A stretch of DNA of 64,000 bases from Blastococcus aggregatus (GTDB lineage: Bacteria > Actinomycetota > Actinomycetes > Mycobacteriales > Geodermatophilaceae), in contig NZ_OBQI01000003.1 in NCBI RefSeq assembly GCF_900221005.1, positions 434,001 through 498,000 on the forward strand, written 5' to 3'. A model generated the notes under the pieces. That model made no database searches. It was not told the DNA's origin and saw only the letters and a list, made by a program, of their open reading frames with translations. Made by a program: the position numbers and the translations under genes. Below, piece after piece: positions 49,976 through 59,544 of the stretch (within the stretch, counting starts at the first letter, position 1; every line of letters begins with the position of its first letter).

Positions 49976-52900
49976 TCACGGCTGCACCGGCGCCGGACCG
50001 CCGCGACGGCGGCGCAACCACGTCACCGGCGGCACCGGGGGCACCGGCAGCACCCCGGCGACGACGGCGGCCAGCGCCACGACGGCCAGTGCCTGGCCCG
50101 CGGTCCCGGCGGTCTCGCCGTCGGCCACCAGCAGCGCCCCGGCGGCGAGCAGCGATCCGCCGGCCACCGCGCCGAGCAGGGCCGGCGCGTGCCGTCCGAC
50201 CAGCTGGCGCAGCACCCACAGCGCGGCCAGCGACCCGAGCCCGACCAGGCCGCCGACGAGCGCGGAGCCGAACACCGCCGCCGTGACGACGACGACCGCG
50301 GCCAGCACGGCCGACACCCGTGCTCCCAGCTGCGCGAAGCGCCGGGAGCGCTCACGGGGCGCCCGGGCGGGCAGCACGGCCACCAGCAGGAGCAGCAGCG
50401 CGGCCCCGGCACCGACGGCGAGCGCCGTGCGGTACTCCGGGCCCGGGGTGAACTCGAGCTCGACCGAGCCCGCGGCGCCGGGCGGCACCAGGTACCCCTG
50501 CTGCCAGCCGTCGACGGTGACGACGCCGAGCAGCTCGCCGTCGAGGCGGGCCTGCCAGCCGGGGTTGGTGTTCTCCGGGATGACCAGCAGCGTGGTCTCG
50601 TCGCGCGCCTCGAGTTGCACCGTGCGGTGCTCGGCCTCCCAGCGGCTGGTCTCCACCGCACCGCGCACCCCCGGCGCCGTGCCGGCCCCGGTGCCGTCGC
50701 GCCCGAGCGTGACCGACTCGATCGCCAGCGCCTCGCTGCTGCGGGCCAGGACGCGGTGCTCACCGCCCGGGATGCGCAGGGTCGGGGAGGTCGCGGGCTC
50801 GCAGAACTCCAGGGCCAGCGGCTGCAGCGTCTGCAGCGCGCCCACCGTCGTGCGCACCGTGGTCAGGAACAGCGCGCCGTCGACCCGCACCTCGGGGCCG
50901 GCGCCGCACGGCAGCCCGACCTGGGTGTCCGGCGGGGTGACCGGGTTGGGCTCACCGACCTCGAGCTCGGCGATGCCGACGCCGAGCTGCTGGTCCCAGC
51001 GGGTCGCCGGGTCCAGGGACTCCAGGTCGTCGGGCAGCTCGAAGGTCACCTCGAGCCGGTCGGTGACGACCGGGACGAACCGGACACTGCCGTCCTCGGT
51101 CAGCCGCAGGGTCCGCGGCAGCCCCCCGGTGTCGATGGTGACCGCCGCGGGCGCCGCGCCGGCCTGCGCCGACGCGGGGAGGACCCGCAGCGAGTCGATC
51201 GTGCGGGGCTCGGGCCAGGTGAGCACCAGGGTCGGGCGGAGGTCGTCACCTGCGGCCAGCCAGGAGGTGGCGGGGTCGCCGTCGACGGCCGCGGCCGCGC
51301 TGGCCCGGGGGTCGGTGACCGGCTCGCTGCTGCCCTCCACCGCCACCGTGCCACGCAGCTCGGTGAGGAGTGCGTCGAGCGCCTTCCCGGGCCGGGCGAC
51401 CGCGGTGCCGAAGAGGTCGTAGTCGGTCCAGTCGGTGACGTCGAAGGTGCGGTCCAGCCAGACGGCCTCTTCCGAGCCGGTGACCAGCGGCGCGGCGCAC
51501 AGCGGCGCGCCGTCGGCGCCGGTCACGCAGCCGGGACGGCCCCGGTCGGCGTCGAAGGCGTAGACGCTGGCCGGGCCGGCCACCACGGGGGTGACCGTCG
51601 AGCGGTGCACGGTGAGGCCGGGCACCCGCACGTCGGCCAGCGCGAAGGCAGGCGCGTCCGGGTCGTTCCCCGGCGAGGTCGAGGTGATGGTCAGCTGGGA
51701 GGTGAGCCCGGCGAGCTCCGGGGGCAGGACGATCTCCTGCTCCTCACCGGTGTCGAGGACCGGCAGGACGGCCGAGCCGGCGTCCGTGGTGAACCGCAGC
51801 TCCGACGGGCGGGGCACGCCGGGCTCGCCACCCACCGAGAGGACGAACCGTCCGGCGTCGAACATCAGGTCGGCGGTCAGCCGCCACCAGGCCGGCTGCG
51901 GATCCTCGGTCCACGGCGCGGGGCGCCAGGCGGTCATCGGGTCGCCGTCGACCGCCGACCAGGGCTGGGTGTCCATGCGGGTGCCGTTGAACCCGTCGGG
52001 GTCCGAGGCCGAACTCGACGCGCTGGGCGTGCCGCCGATGTAGCGGACGACGCTCTCCGCCGAGGCCAGGTGCGGCAGGACGTAGTCGCGCACCGGTGCG
52101 TCGAGCCGCAGCGGGTCGTCGGCGGCCAGCGCTCCGGACTCCGCGTCGGCCAGGCGGCCGAAGGTGCGCTCCCGGCGGACCAGGGCGTCGGTCACCATCA
52201 CCGTGTCCAGGGGTGCGCCCGGGCTGCCGGCCATCATCGTGGGGCGGTCGGTGACCACGCCGCGGTCCTCCAGCGGCAGCACCGCCTCCGGGCCGCCCTG
52301 CACGGTGACCACCGAGGACAGCGGCGCGGTCCAGGCCCGCGGCGCGGGGTCGGCCACCGTGTAGATCTCGATCGCCGGATCCGGCTCGTCCAGCCCGGCG
52401 TCGTAGACCATGCCGTCGTCCGGGGCCTCGAGCATCGTGGTCGGGCCGAAGGTGGTGAGCGGCGTGATGCCCGGGGACTCCCGCAGCGCCTCGCGCACGA
52501 GCACCGAGCGGGTGGCACCGGTGACGCCGGTGTCGATGTCGTTGCGCAGCACGAGGTGCGAGATCCCGGCGCGGGCGAGGTAGCGCGCCAGGCCCGCCGA
52601 GCCCTGCCCGCGCTCCAGCCGCTCCTCGATCGCGTCGAGCATGCGGATGTGCCCCTCGGGCGTCAGCGGGATGGCGTTGCGCACGTCCCACGCCGAGTCG
52701 GCCAGCGGCTGCATCGGCTCGTCGGTGGGCGTGCCCCACTCGTAGACCGGGAAGTTCGACCCGGGGAGCAGCAGGGCGCGCCCCTCGGAGCTCTCGGCGG
52801 CCAGGAAGTCGGCCGTCTCCTGCCAGTACGCCGGCACCTCGTCGAACCCCCGGGGCGGGGCGAGGCGCCCGGCCAGCGCCGGGGCGATGCTCGCCACCAG

Positions 52901-54235
52901 GGCGACCACGAGGACGGCGAGCACGCCGCGCGCCGCCATCCACGTGACCGACCGGCGGCGGGACGGCGAGACCGCGTGCGCCGCCCGGCGGCGTCGGGCG
53001 CCGTCGAGGAGCACGCCACCCAGGTGGGCCAGCGCCAGCACGAGCGGCAGCCGGAGGACGGGGTCGAACTTGTGCACGTTGCGCAGCGGCGCGAGCGGGC
53101 CGTCGAGGGCGTCGTGCAGCGGGCCGGCCCACATCCCCTCGACCGAGGCGAGGTGGCCGAGGGAGACCAGGCCGACGCCGGCCAGGACCCCGAGGACCAG
53201 CCAGGTGCGCTCCGGCAGGTCGCGGCGGCACAGCCCCACCAGGCCGGCGGCAGCCAGGACGACCGTGCCGACCACCGGCACGACGTCGTGGACCAGGGAC
53301 CACCCGGCCGGCCAGGCCGGCCCCGCCGGGGAGGCCATCGTCGCCACCCAGTGCGACGTCCCGCGGAGCACGCTGAGGACGTCGGTCGGGCCCGTCGTCG
53401 CCTGGGCGTTCTCGATGTAGAAGAGGAACGGCGGGCTGAACCGGCCCAGCAGCACCAGCGGGCCCGCCCACCAGGCGGCCGCCAGCCCGACGCACAGACC
53501 CCACCACAGGATCAGCCGGCGCCGGAACGGCCCGCCGGGACGGGTGATCAGGTACAGCGCGGCCAGCGGGAGGACGGCGGCCGTCGCGACCGCGTTCACC
53601 CCGCCGACGCAGAAGACGGCCAGCGCCGAGAACGCCGCGGCCCGGCGGGCCGACCCGCGCTCCTCCGCGCCCACCAGCGGGATCAGCACCCAGGGCGCCA
53701 GCGCCATGGGGATGAGCTCGGCCGAGGTGGTGCCGATGGCGGTGAGCATGCGCGGCGCCAGCGCGTAGGCGATGCCGGCCACGAGCACGGTGCCCGGGGA
53801 GCCGATCCGGAGCCGGCGGGCCAGGACCACGACCCCGAGGAACGCCACGCTCATCAGCAGCGCGAACCACAGCCGCTGCGTCACCCAGACGGGCAGCCCG
53901 GCGAGCTGGCCGAGCGCGAAGAACGGCCCCATCGGGAAGAAGTAGCCGTACGCCTGGTTCTGCAGCTGGCCGGCCGCGCCCTCGGGCTCCCAGAGCGTGA
54001 GCGCCCGGCCGAGGAAGGCGAGCGGGTCCACCGCCAGGTCCAGCTTGGTGTCGCCGATGATCTTCCCCGGCGACTGGAGCAGGGCCAGCACCAGGAAGCC
54101 GGTGCACACGACCGCCAGCCGGAAGCGGGCCAGCAGGCCGATCGCGCGCGCCGTCAGCGGCTCCCGCGGGGCACGCGCGTCGTCGTCGTCCGCCGGGGAC
54201 GTCGCGGAGGACCGACCGGTGACCATCGTCGCCAT
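49976..54235 (-). CDS. AftD-like alpha-(1->3)-arabinofuranosyltransferase (DUF3367)
   Basis: A 1419-residue GT-C type membrane glycosyltransferase. The N-terminal third has about 11 transmembrane helices and the first outside loop GDTKLDLAVDPLAFLGRALTLWEP, with the acidic residues expected for a polyprenyl-phosphate-sugar enzyme. The long extracytoplasmic part contains beta-rich, F5/8C or carbohydrate-binding-like modules, and the C-terminus returns to several helices. AftD branches arabinan in mycobacteria using decaprenyl-phosphoryl arabinose. It follows a DUF3068 gene by 16 bases and precedes a lipoprotein by 10, so the three form an operon. Here the polymer is unknown. Confidence 0.9.
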   Translation of the reverse strand: MATMVTGRSSATSPADDDDARAPREPLTARAIGLLARFRLAVVCTGFLVLALLQSPGKIIGDTKLDLAVDPLAFLGRALTLWEPEGAAGQLQNQAYGYFFPMGPFFALGQLAGLPVWVTQRLWFALLMSVAFLGVVVLARRLRIGSPGTVLVAGIAYALAPRMLTAIGTTSAELIPMALAPWVLIPLVGAEERGSARRAAAFSALAVFCVGGVNAVATAAVLPLAALYLITRPGGPFRRRLILWWGLCVGLAAAWWAGPLVLLGRFSPPFLFYIENAQATTGPTDVLSVLRGTSHWVATMASPAGPAWPAGWSLVHDVVPVVGTVVLAAAGLVGLCRRDLPERTWLVLGVLAGVGLVSLGHLASVEGMWAGPLHDALDGPLAPLRNVHKFDPVLRLPLVLALAHLGGVLLDGARRRRAAHAVSPSRRRSVTWMAARGVLAVLVVALVASIAPALAGRLAPPRGFDEVPAYWQETADFLAAESSEGRALLLPGSNFPVYEWGTPTDEPMQPLADSAWDVRNAIPLTPEGHIRMLDAIEERLERGQGSAGLARYLARAGISHLVLRNDIDTGVTGATRSVLVREALRESPGITPLTTFGPTTMLEAPDDGMVYDAGLDEPDPAIEIYTVADPAPRAWTAPLSSVVTVQGGPEAVLPLEDRGVVTDRPTMMAGSPGAPLDTVMVTDALVRRERTFGRLADAESGALAADDPLRLDAPVRDYVLPHLASAESVVRYIGGTPSASSSASDPDGFNGTRMDTQPWSAVDGDPMTAWRPAPWTEDPQPAWWRLTADLMFDAGRFVLSVGGEPGVPRPSELRFTTDAGSAVLPVLDTGEEQEIVLPPELAGLTSQLTITSTSPGNDPDAPAFALADVRVPGLTVHRSTVTPVVAGPASVYAFDADRGRPGCVTGADGAPLCAAPLVTGSEEAVWLDRTFDVTDWTDYDLFGTAVARPGKALDALLTELRGTVAVEGSSEPVTDPRASAAAAVDGDPATSWLAAGDDLRPTLVLTWPEPRTIDSLRVLPASAQAGAAPAAVTIDTGGLPRTLRLTEDGSVRFVPVVTDRLEVTFELPDDLESLDPATRWDQQLGVGIAELEVGEPNPVTPPDTQVGLPCGAGPEVRVDGALFLTTVRTTVGALQTLQPLALEFCEPATSPTLRIPGGEHRVLARSSEALAIESVTLGRDGTGAGTAPGVRGAVETSRWEAEHRTVQLEARDETTLLVIPENTNPGWQARLDGELLGVVTVDGWQQGYLVPPGAAGSVELEFTPGPEYRTALAVGAGAALLLLLVAVLPARAPRERSRRFAQLGARVSAVLAAVVVVTAAVFGSALVGGLVGLGSLAALWVLRQLVGRHAPALLGAVAGGSLLAAGALLVADGETAGTAGQALAVVALAAVVAGVLPVPPVPPVTWLRRRRGGPAPVQP

Positions 54236-54250
54236 CTGCCGACCGCCGGC

Positions 54251-55234
54251 TCAGGCGGTGGGGACGGGCACGGGTGCGGGCTCGTCCTCCGGGGAGTCGG
54301 TGCGGGCCGGCCGGCTGCGGACGACGACCAGTGCGCCGGCCAGGAGCAGCAGGCCCCCGGTGCCGCCGGCCACCCACGGGACGGCGGCGCGCAGCACCTC
54401 GCGCTGCCCGCGGATGTCGTCGACGAGCGCGAGGGCGTCGTCGACGGACTCCTCCGAGGAGGTGAACGTGCCGGACAGCAGGAAGGCGCCGGGCTGCCCG
54501 TCGGGTCCGCGCAGCCAGGTGTTCGGGACCTCCTGCGTGGACACGACGACACCGGTGACCGGGTCGACGAGCAGGGCCCGCGTGGCGCCGTGGACGACGT
54601 CGGCCGGGACGTCGGCCGGGGCGTCGACGGCGGCCGGGGACCCGAGCAGCGAGCCGGGCACGGAGACCGAGGCGACCACCTGTGCCGGGACCTCCTGCTC
54701 GAAGCGGTACACCTGCAGGCCGCGGATGCTCTCGGTGCCCGCGAACCGCGCGGGGTACGCCTGCCGGGTCGTGGCGTCCCAGAGATCGTAGTCGCGCCGG
54801 CCGGTGTCGATCGGGAAGCGCACGGTCAGTCCGCGGACCTCCGCGCGTTCCCCGTCCACCGAGGCGCTCACGCAGTCGACGGCCTCGGCCGTGCGGCGGT
54901 CGAGGCAGGCCACCGTGGTGGAGGTGCCGATCAGCGTGCCGTCGACCTCGTTCGTGGTGGCCGCGAGCTCCCAGACGGCGACGTCGTCGCCGGCGTCCCC
55001 CGTGTCGGCATCCCCGCGGATCCGCACGTACGCCATCACGTCGTCGCTGGTGCGCGGCGCGAGGTCGACCGGGTCGACGAAGCCGACCTGCTCGCCCAGC
55101 GTGCCGGTGCGGAACGCCGCGTCGAGTTCGAGGCCGACCGGCACCAGCGGCACCCAGGAGCGGGCCGGGACCGCGGCGACCACGGCGAGCGCTCCGAGGC
55201 CGATCAGGGTCAGCCCGACGATCCGCGCCCGCAT
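54251..55234 (-). CDS. DUF3068 (PorA-family-like) membrane protein
   Basis: A 327-residue protein with an N-terminal signal-anchor helix (about 5-25), an extracytoplasmic beta-rich domain and a second helix near the C-terminus (about 283-305) with a short Pro-rich cytoplasmic tail. Segments such as TVRFPIDTGRRDYDLWDATTRQAYPA match DUF3068, represented by Rv0227c. The family is envelope-linked and of unresolved function. The ATG at 55234 has AGAGGAG five bases upstream. First gene of the AftD operon. Confidence 0.88.
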   Translation of the reverse strand: MRARIVGLTLIGLGALAVVAAVPARSWVPLVPVGLELDAAFRTGTLGEQVGFVDPVDLAPRTSDDVMAYVRIRGDADTGDAGDDVAVWELAATTNEVDGTLIGTSTTVACLDRRTAEAVDCVSASVDGERAEVRGLTVRFPIDTGRRDYDLWDATTRQAYPARFAGTESIRGLQVYRFEQEVPAQVVASVSVPGSLLGSPAAVDAPADVPADVVHGATRALLVDPVTGVVVSTQEVPNTWLRGPDGQPGAFLLSGTFTSSEESVDDALALVDDIRGQREVLRAAVPWVAGGTGGLLLLAGALVVVRSRPARTDSPEDEPAPVPVPTA

Positions 55235-55350
55235 GCAGCTCCTCTCGCCGCAGAAGGGTCGCGCGGCACAGCACCTCGCAGGGTACGGGAGCAGGCTGCC
55301 CCGGCCGGGGCGACGCACCGGCCGGGGAACGCCGTCGATCGGCCTCGCGG

Positions 55351-56079
55351 TCAGGCCTTGCGGCGCAGCACCACGACGAAGTTCCAGCTCGCGAACTCGC
55401 GCAGGCCCGGGACGCGTGCGACCCACGTCGCCCACCACGGGTGGTACCGCGGCAGCACCGCGAGCAGGTCGGCGTCGGGGCAGGCGTTCGCCCACCGCGC
55501 CACGGACCCGGCCGACGCGGCGAACAGCGACTCGCCGAACTTGTTCTTCGGCTCCACCCCGTTGCGCCGCTGGTACCGGCGACGCGCCCGGTGCCCGCCC
55601 AGGTAGTGCCAGGGCGCCGTCTCGTGCCCGCCCCACGGCGAGAGCCAGGGGGTGAAGGAGAGGTAGATGATGCCCCCGGGTTTGGTCACACGCACCATCT
55701 CGTCGGCCATCGTCAGGGGCCGGCGGACGTGCTCGAGCACGTTGGACGAGTAGCAGACGTCCAGCACGCCGGACCGGATCGGCAGCTCCTCACCGCTGCC
55801 GCGGAGGGTGCCGGGCTCGGCCTCGCCCCGGGCGGTCATCTCACCGGCGTCGGGCTCGAGGCCCACGTAGGTCGCCCCGGCGGCCCGGAACGCGTCGGCG
55901 AAATAGCCCGCCCCTCCCCCGACGTCGAGGACCGTGGCGCCCGACAGATCGGTCCACCGTCGGAGTTGCGCCACCGAGTCGGCGGCGAGGACGCTGTAGA
56001 AGCCATCGGGGTCGTCCTGCTCGTGCAGGAACGCCCGGAACAGCGTCACCGACCGGGAAAGGGTGGCCGAGCGGCTCAT
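55351..56079 (-). CDS. SAM-dependent methyltransferase of the envelope cluster
   Basis: A 242-residue class I methyltransferase. Motif I is VLDVGGGAGYFADAF (about 50-64), with GLEPDAGEM, SSNVLEHVRRP and VTKPGGIIYLSFTPW. It resembles Rv0224c of M. tuberculosis, which is likewise divergent from a GT4 glycosyltransferase gene (Rv0225). The ATG at 56079 follows GGGAG by eight bases and is preferred to the one at 56094. It probably methylates a sugar or lipid-linked envelope intermediate. Confidence 0.88.
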   Translation of the reverse strand: MSRSATLSRSVTLFRAFLHEQDDPDGFYSVLAADSVAQLRRWTDLSGATVLDVGGGAGYFADAFRAAGATYVGLEPDAGEMTARGEAEPGTLRGSGEELPIRSGVLDVCYSSNVLEHVRRPLTMADEMVRVTKPGGIIYLSFTPWLSPWGGHETAPWHYLGGHRARRRYQRRNGVEPKNKFGESLFAASAGSVARWANACPDADLLAVLPRYHPWWATWVARVPGLREFASWNFVVVLRRKA

Positions 56080-56140
56080 CTTTCGCACTCCCATCGTGTC
56101 GTAGGACTCACAGCGGGTCGAAGTGGCCGCGTGGGTGCAT

Positions 56141-56146
56141 TAGTGT
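56141..56146 (+). promoter_or_regulatory. -10 box of the glycosyltransferase gene, leaderless arrangement
   Basis: TAGTGT ends seven bases before the GTG at 56154 and no ribosome site is present, so the transcript probably begins at that codon. Confidence 0.45.
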
Positions 56147-56153
56147 GCCGCGG

Positions 56154-57440
56154 GTGTCACACCGATCCTCGGACATCGATGTTCTCTTCGTGAACTGGCG
56201 TGATGTCAGCCACCCGGAGGGCGGCGGGTCAGAACGGTACGTGCAGCGGATCGCGGAGGGTCTGGCGTCTGCCGGACTCCGCGTCACGCTGCTCTGCGCC
56301 GCGCACGGGCGGGCCCCGCGGGACGAGACCGTCAACGGCGTGCGCATCATCCGCCGCGCCGGCCGGCTGAGCATCTACCCCCGGGCGATGGCCTTCGTCC
56401 GCAAGCACAAGCCCCGCCTGGTCGTCGACATCCAGAACGGCATCCCGTTCTGCAGCACCCTGGTGACCCGCGCTCCGGTCACCAACGTCGTCTTCCACGT
56501 GCACAAGGAGCAGTGGCCGATCGTCTTCGGCCCGGTCGGCGGCCGCATCGGCTGGTGGCTCGAGTCGGTCGTGGCCCCCAAGGTCTACCGGCGGGTCCCC
56601 TACGTCACGATCTCGGACGCGACCGGCCGGGAGATGGCGGGCCTGGGCATCGACGCCGAGCGCATCACCCTGGTCCCCGTCGGCACCGAGCCGATCGTGC
56701 GGGTCGCGACGCCGCGCTCGGAGTCGCCGCGGCTGATCACGCTGGGCCGGCTGGTGCCGCACAAGCAGGTCGAGCACTCGCTGGAGATCCTCGCCCGGCT
56801 CAGCGACCGCTGGCCCGACCTCACGCTCTCCATCGTCGGCGAGGGCTGGTGGGAGGAGTCGCTGCGCGCCCAGGCCGACCGGCTCGGTGTCGCCGACCGC
56901 GTGGAGTTCACCGGCTTCCTGGACGAGAAGGGGAAGCACGAGCAGCTCGCCGCCGCGTGGGTCTTCGTCTGCCCGTCGGTGAAGGAGGGCTGGGGCATGG
57001 TGGTCATCGAGGCCGGCGGCCACGGCGTTCCCACGGTCGGCTACCACTCCTCCGGTGGTCTGCAGGAGTCCGTCGTGGACGGGGTCAGCGGCGTGCTCGT
57101 CGACGACCTGGACCAGATGACCGACGCCGTCGCCCGCCTCCTCGAGGACGACGACGCCCGCCGCGCCATGGGCGCGGCGGCCGAGCGCCATGCGGCCACC
57201 TTCGAGTGGTCGGCCAGCGTGCGCGAGTTCGCCGGCGTCCTGGCCCGCTCGGTCCACGGGTCGCCCCGGGCCGGCGTGCGCGCCGGCACGGCCGACCTCG
57301 TCGAGCTGCTGGAGCGCATCCAGCACGGGGTCGACGACCCCACGCACACCCTGGCCGTCCCCCTCGAGAGCACCGCGGCCGACGGCACCGGGGCCGACCC
57401 GGCCCTCCCCCGGGAACCCGCGTCCTCAGGGTTGGCGTGA
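56154..57440 (+). CDS. GT4-family glycosyltransferase
   Basis: A 428-residue GT-B retaining glycosyltransferase. The N-terminal acceptor domain starts DVLFVNWRDVSHPEGGGSERYVQ; the C-terminal donor domain has GRLVPHKQVEHSLEIL and the GT4 nucleotide-sugar motif VKEGWGMVVIEAGGHGVPTVGY (E-x7-E). The start is set at the GTG 56154 because a -10 box lies seven bases before it; the GTG at 56145 is an alternative. It resembles Rv0225 and probably adds a sugar to a lipid-linked glycan in the cytoplasm. The flippase gene follows after 67 bases. Confidence 0.92.
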   Translation: MSHRSSDIDVLFVNWRDVSHPEGGGSERYVQRIAEGLASAGLRVTLLCAAHGRAPRDETVNGVRIIRRAGRLSIYPRAMAFVRKHKPRLVVDIQNGIPFCSTLVTRAPVTNVVFHVHKEQWPIVFGPVGGRIGWWLESVVAPKVYRRVPYVTISDATGREMAGLGIDAERITLVPVGTEPIVRVATPRSESPRLITLGRLVPHKQVEHSLEILARLSDRWPDLTLSIVGEGWWEESLRAQADRLGVADRVEFTGFLDEKGKHEQLAAAWVFVCPSVKEGWGMVVIEAGGHGVPTVGYHSSGGLQESVVDGVSGVLVDDLDQMTDAVARLLEDDDARRAMGAAAERHAATFEWSASVREFAGVLARSVHGSPRAGVRAGTADLVELLERIQHGVDDPTHTLAVPLESTAADGTGADPALPREPASSGLA

Positions 57441-57507
57441 CGCGGGGCGGCCGGCCGGGCATCCGGCGGTGGGCGGTCGCCCGGGCCGCCCCCTGCGGGG
57501 TGCGCGG

Positions 57508-58782
57508 ATGACCGCCGTCGAGACCCCGCCGGTCCCGAGCCAGGCCCGGCGCCGCCGCGAGGCCGCCGTGCCGGCCGCACTGGTCTCCCTCGCCCTGCTG
57601 GGCGTCAACGGGCTCGCCTACGTCATGACCGTCGTGGCCGCCCGCGCGCTCGCCCCCGAGGCCTTCGGCGAGCTCGCCGCCCTGCTCGGGGTCATGTTCA
57701 TCGGCGTCGTGCCGGCCACCGCGCTGCAGACCACGGCCGCGCTCACCCTCGGTGCCAACCCCGCCGACCGCTCCGCCGTCCAGGCCCGGCTGCACACCGC
57801 CATCTGGGTGGGCGCAGCCGCCGTCGGCGTCCTGGGCCTGATCGCCGTCGGCCCGCTGGTGGCGCTGCTGCACCTGTCGGGGCCCTCGACCGTGCTGTGG
57901 CTGATCGCCGTGCTGGTGCCGCACACCCTGGTCGGCGGCTACGACGGCCTCCTGCAGGGCAACCGCCGCTACGGCCGGCTGGCGCTGGTCAACACCACGT
58001 TCGGCGTGCTCAAGTCCGGCGGTGGCATCACCGGCCTGATCGTCGGCGGCACGCCCGAGGCCGCGCTGATCGGGATGGCGCTGGGCTGCGCCGCCAGCGC
58101 CGTCGTCGGCTGGACGTTCGCGGGCCGCCCGGGCTTCTCGCGCCGCATCCGCGGGCACGTGCTGTCGGCGGCGAAGGCCTCCGGGGCGCTGCTGGGCCTC
58201 GTGCTCATGGTGAACCTGGACCTGCTGCTGGCCCGCCACCACCTGCCCGCGCAGCTGGCCGGCGAGTACGCGGTCGCCTCGATCTTCGCCAAGGTCGCCT
58301 TCTGGCTGCCCCAGGGCGTCAGCGTCGTCCTGCTGCCCCGCCTGGCCCACGCCCGGGGGCGCCGACGGCTGCTGCCGGTCGCCGCCGCCCTGGTGGCGCT
58401 GGTCGGCGCGCTGCTCACCGCCGCCACCGCGGTCCTCGGCGCCCGCGCCCTTCCGCTGGTGGGCGGCGCCGAGTACGGGGACGCCCTGGGCGGCGCCACC
58501 TGGGTGTTCGCGATGCTCGGGACGCTGTTCGCGCTGGCCCAGCTGCTGCTCTACTCCGGCATCGCGGCGTCCGACCGCGTCGCGGCGGTGGCCGTCTGGT
58601 GCGCCGTCTCCCTGGAGGCCGCGGCCGTCGAGGTGCTCGCCGCGCGCGACGGGCTCACGGTGCTCACGATCGCCGGCATCGCGGTCGGGGCCAGCATGCT
58701 GCTGGTCGGGACCGGCATGCTGCGGCTGTGGCGCACCCACGCCCGCGAGGGGCTCGAGCTCCGCGCCGCCGCCGCGCGGTGA
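57508..58782 (+). CDS. Polysaccharide-type flippase (Wzx/MurJ-like, MOP superfamily)
   Basis: A 424-residue integral membrane protein with about 12-14 helices. It starts PAALVSLALLGVNGLAYVMTVVAARALAPEAFGELAALLGVMF, the usual Wzx-type beginning with a conserved GELAAL segment, and later has NLDLLLARHHLPAQLAGEYAVASIFAKVAFWLPQGVSVVLLPRL, a standard MOP stretch. It likely turns lipid-linked glycans to the outer face. It follows the GT4 gene on the same strand and ends in a strong hairpin. Confidence 0.92.
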   Translation: MTAVETPPVPSQARRRREAAVPAALVSLALLGVNGLAYVMTVVAARALAPEAFGELAALLGVMFIGVVPATALQTTAALTLGANPADRSAVQARLHTAIWVGAAAVGVLGLIAVGPLVALLHLSGPSTVLWLIAVLVPHTLVGGYDGLLQGNRRYGRLALVNTTFGVLKSGGGITGLIVGGTPEAALIGMALGCAASAVVGWTFAGRPGFSRRIRGHVLSAAKASGALLGLVLMVNLDLLLARHHLPAQLAGEYAVASIFAKVAFWLPQGVSVVLLPRLAHARGRRRLLPVAAALVALVGALLTAATAVLGARALPLVGGAEYGDALGGATWVFAMLGTLFALAQLLLYSGIAASDRVAAVAVWCAVSLEAAAVEVLAARDGLTVLTIAGIAVGASMLLVGTGMLRLWRTHAREGLELRAAAAR

Positions 58783-58804
58783 GCCGGTGACCGGCTCACC
58801 GCGC
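58774..58804. terminator. 14-bp bidirectional terminator hairpin
   Basis: Arms 58774-58787 and 58791-58804 are perfect complements around TGA. The stem covers the flippase stop codon and lies 8 bases from the stop of the convergent methyltransferase. Confidence 0.88.
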
Positions 58805-58812
58805 CGGAATGG

Positions 58813-59544
58813 TCAGTACGGGTCGTACGGGGAGTCGTGCTTGAACACGACCTTCGCCACCGGGCGCAGCCGCAGGCGCAGCAGCACCTTCACCAGGACG
58901 TTGCGGACCCACCACGGCAGCTCGGCGAGGATGCGCAGCCGGTCGGCGCGCGAGGGCTTGCCCACCCGGAACAGCGCCATCGAACCGGCCCGACGCTCGT
59001 AGCGGAGGTCCTTGGCCGGCAGCACGTGCAGCAGCGTGCCGAGCGTGACGCCGATCGAGGAGAAGCAGTCGTGCACCAGGACCGGGGCGCCCTCGGGCAG
59101 GTGCACGCGCCACTTGAGGTCGTCGGAGTAGGTCCAGTAGTCGTGCTTGCCGTCGATGTACAGCATCTGGAACGGCCGGTCCCACGACGAGCGGATCTTC
59201 GTCGAGTAGTCGCACACCAGCTCGACGGTGTCCTCGACCCCGGCCTCGGCGATGTGCGCCTCGAAGGAGTCCCGCGTCTTGCGGCCACCGAAGAGCTTGC
59301 CGTCGATGAAGGGGTCCACCGCGAAGACGCGGCCCCGCTTGGCCTGCATCACGCGGCCGAGCATCACCGTCGAGCGCCCCTGGTGGGAGCCGATCTCCAG
59401 GACCGCCGAACCATCGGGCAGTCGCCGGGCCTGCTCGTCGAGCAGCTCGGCCTGGCCCTTGGTCATCCATCCGGGGATCCGGTCCGCGACGGCCCAGACC
59501 TCGTCGAACGTCTGGCGCGAGGGCGTCAGGGAAGAATCCGGCAC
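58813..59544 (-). CDS. Class I methyltransferase (TylF/Methyltransf_24-like)
   Basis: A 243-residue SAM methyltransferase. Motif I region VLEIGSHQGRSTVMLG (about 49-64), VDPFID and the acidic metal-site-like MLYIDGKHDYWTYSDDL are typical of the family of O-methyltransferases including macrocin- and sugar-modifying enzymes. The GTG at 59544 has GGAGG six bases upstream. It borders the glycosyltransferase/flippase genes and may act on the same glycan, which is inference from position. Confidence 0.85.
   Translation of the reverse strand: MPDSSLTPSRQTFDEVWAVADRIPGWMTKGQAELLDEQARRLPDGSAVLEIGSHQGRSTVMLGRVMQAKRGRVFAVDPFIDGKLFGGRKTRDSFEAHIAEAGVEDTVELVCDYSTKIRSSWDRPFQMLYIDGKHDYWTYSDDLKWRVHLPEGAPVLVHDCFSSIGVTLGTLLHVLPAKDLRYERRAGSMALFRVGKPSRADRLRILAELPWWVRNVLVKVLLRLRLRPVAKVVFKHDSPYDPY

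Noticed and set aside
55298-55311. 14-base palindrome GCCCCGG/CCGGGGC
   Set aside because: Self-complementary but with no loop and made of plain GC; expected often at this base composition.
49733-55606. A 1957-codon open frame on the plus strand
   Set aside because: It runs antisense through the AftD-like and DUF3068 genes, has low-complexity Arg/Gly/Pro composition and no domain. Long antisense frames are common at this GC content.
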